The notes below the pieces were generated by a model. The model searched no databases, had not been told where the DNA came from, and saw only the letters and a list, made by a program, of their open reading frames with translations. Both the position numbers and the translations under genes were made by a program. Of a DNA stretch of 64,000 nucleotides, positions 63,655 to 64,000 are shown in pieces. Source of the DNA: Nymphaea colorata (lineage: Eukaryota > Streptophyta > Magnoliopsida > Nymphaeales > Nymphaeaceae); NCBI RefSeq assembly GCF_008831285.2, contig NC_045147.1:22840981-22904980 (forward strand). The letters are read 5' to 3'. Each line of letters begins with the position of its first letter. Position 1 is the first letter of the stretch.

Positions 63655-64000
63655 GTTAGGAGCTGCTTTTTACGTGTTCAAATCTATTATATATTTGAAT
63701 GCGTCAATAAAACAGACATTTACTTAAAAGTAACATAAAAGTAACATAAAAGTTATCTGCTTGAGAAATAGTACGAACATATTGTGTGGAACCTTCAATG
63801 GAAGTTGTATATTAGACAAAAGTTTTTTCTTTCAGGATGACATTGCTCACAGTTATAGTACTGCTCTGCATGTTATCAGTTATCACACAGATTTTGAATT
63901 TTCTCAGCTATTAGTTTAGATTGTCCTTTTGATCATTGTACTTCATAATAATTTTGAACAATATTATGAGGGTACTCAGAATACCAAGAGATGTTGTGTC
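63655..64000 (+). other. SOQ1 intron 24, running off the right edge
   Basis: Begins with donor GTTAGG at 63655. Includes a short direct repeat (AAAGTAACAT twice, about 63728-63747). The next exon is not reached. Confidence 0.6.

Noticed and set aside
1-64000. CRISPR arrays, operons, phage or defence islands, or another undescribed multi-gene system
   Set aside because: The window is intron-rich plant nuclear DNA with unrelated single genes; the tandem repeats seen have two copies only and no spacer structure.

Overview
The window is plant nuclear DNA, almost certainly from an angiosperm. The genes have many short exons separated by long AT-rich introns with GT-AG (and two GC-AG) junctions. 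The products include plastid-targeted and plant-type proteins: SOQ1, a chloroplast RAP-domain protein, a clade D PP2C and a plant GH35 beta-galactosidase. The intergenic DNA carries degraded LINE, copia-gag-like, SINE-like and MITE-like relics plus GA/CT and TA microsatellites. The lineage within angiosperms cannot be fixed from the sequence alone.

Layout. (1) 221-3359 (-): the first four exons of a BGAL9-type beta-galactosidase; the gene runs off the left edge. (2) 5337-9417 (-): a complete three-exon RAP-domain protein (chloroplast rRNA maturation factor). (3) 9.4-19.9 kb: gene-poor DNA with transposon relics. (4) 20016-23618 (+): a complete four-exon clade D PP2C with a GA/CT-rich leader containing two short upstream ORFs, and an unexplained coding-like frame inside intron 2. 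(5) 24776-35122 (-): a complete DONSON (downstream neighbor of SON) replication-fork protein, reconstructed from 14 exons; PP2C and DONSON are convergent. (6) 35.1-38.9 kb: intergenic, with a LINE reverse-transcriptase relic. (7) 38932-39414 (+): an intronless, GC-rich EF-hand protein of the CP1 type with a TATA box; a tiny poly(A)-type retroposon with 14-bp flanking repeats lies just after its stop. (8) 39.4-44.7 kb: no recognised gene; 42.1-44.7 kb is richer in CpG and begins with a TATA-like box. (9) 44750 to beyond 63654 (+): SOQ1 (SUPPRESSOR OF QUENCHING 1), 24 exons seen, encoding transit peptide, HAD phosphatase-like, membrane span, thioredoxin-like and NHL propeller modules; the 3' end is outside the window.

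The genes are ordinary unlinked housekeeping or signalling genes: cell-wall glycan hydrolysis, plastid rRNA processing, protein dephosphorylation, DNA replication, calcium sensing and photoprotection. I see no operon-like or defence-system organisation and no convincing undescribed system. The most useful second-look items are the two GC-AG introns and an in-frame alternative acceptor in SOQ1, the orphan open frame in the PP2C intron, the minimal retroposon behind the CP1-like gene, and three intronic tandem duplications with units of about 180-290 bp. All exon junctions are read by eye from frame continuity and splice signals, with remembered family sequences as guide; no alignment or transcript data were available.
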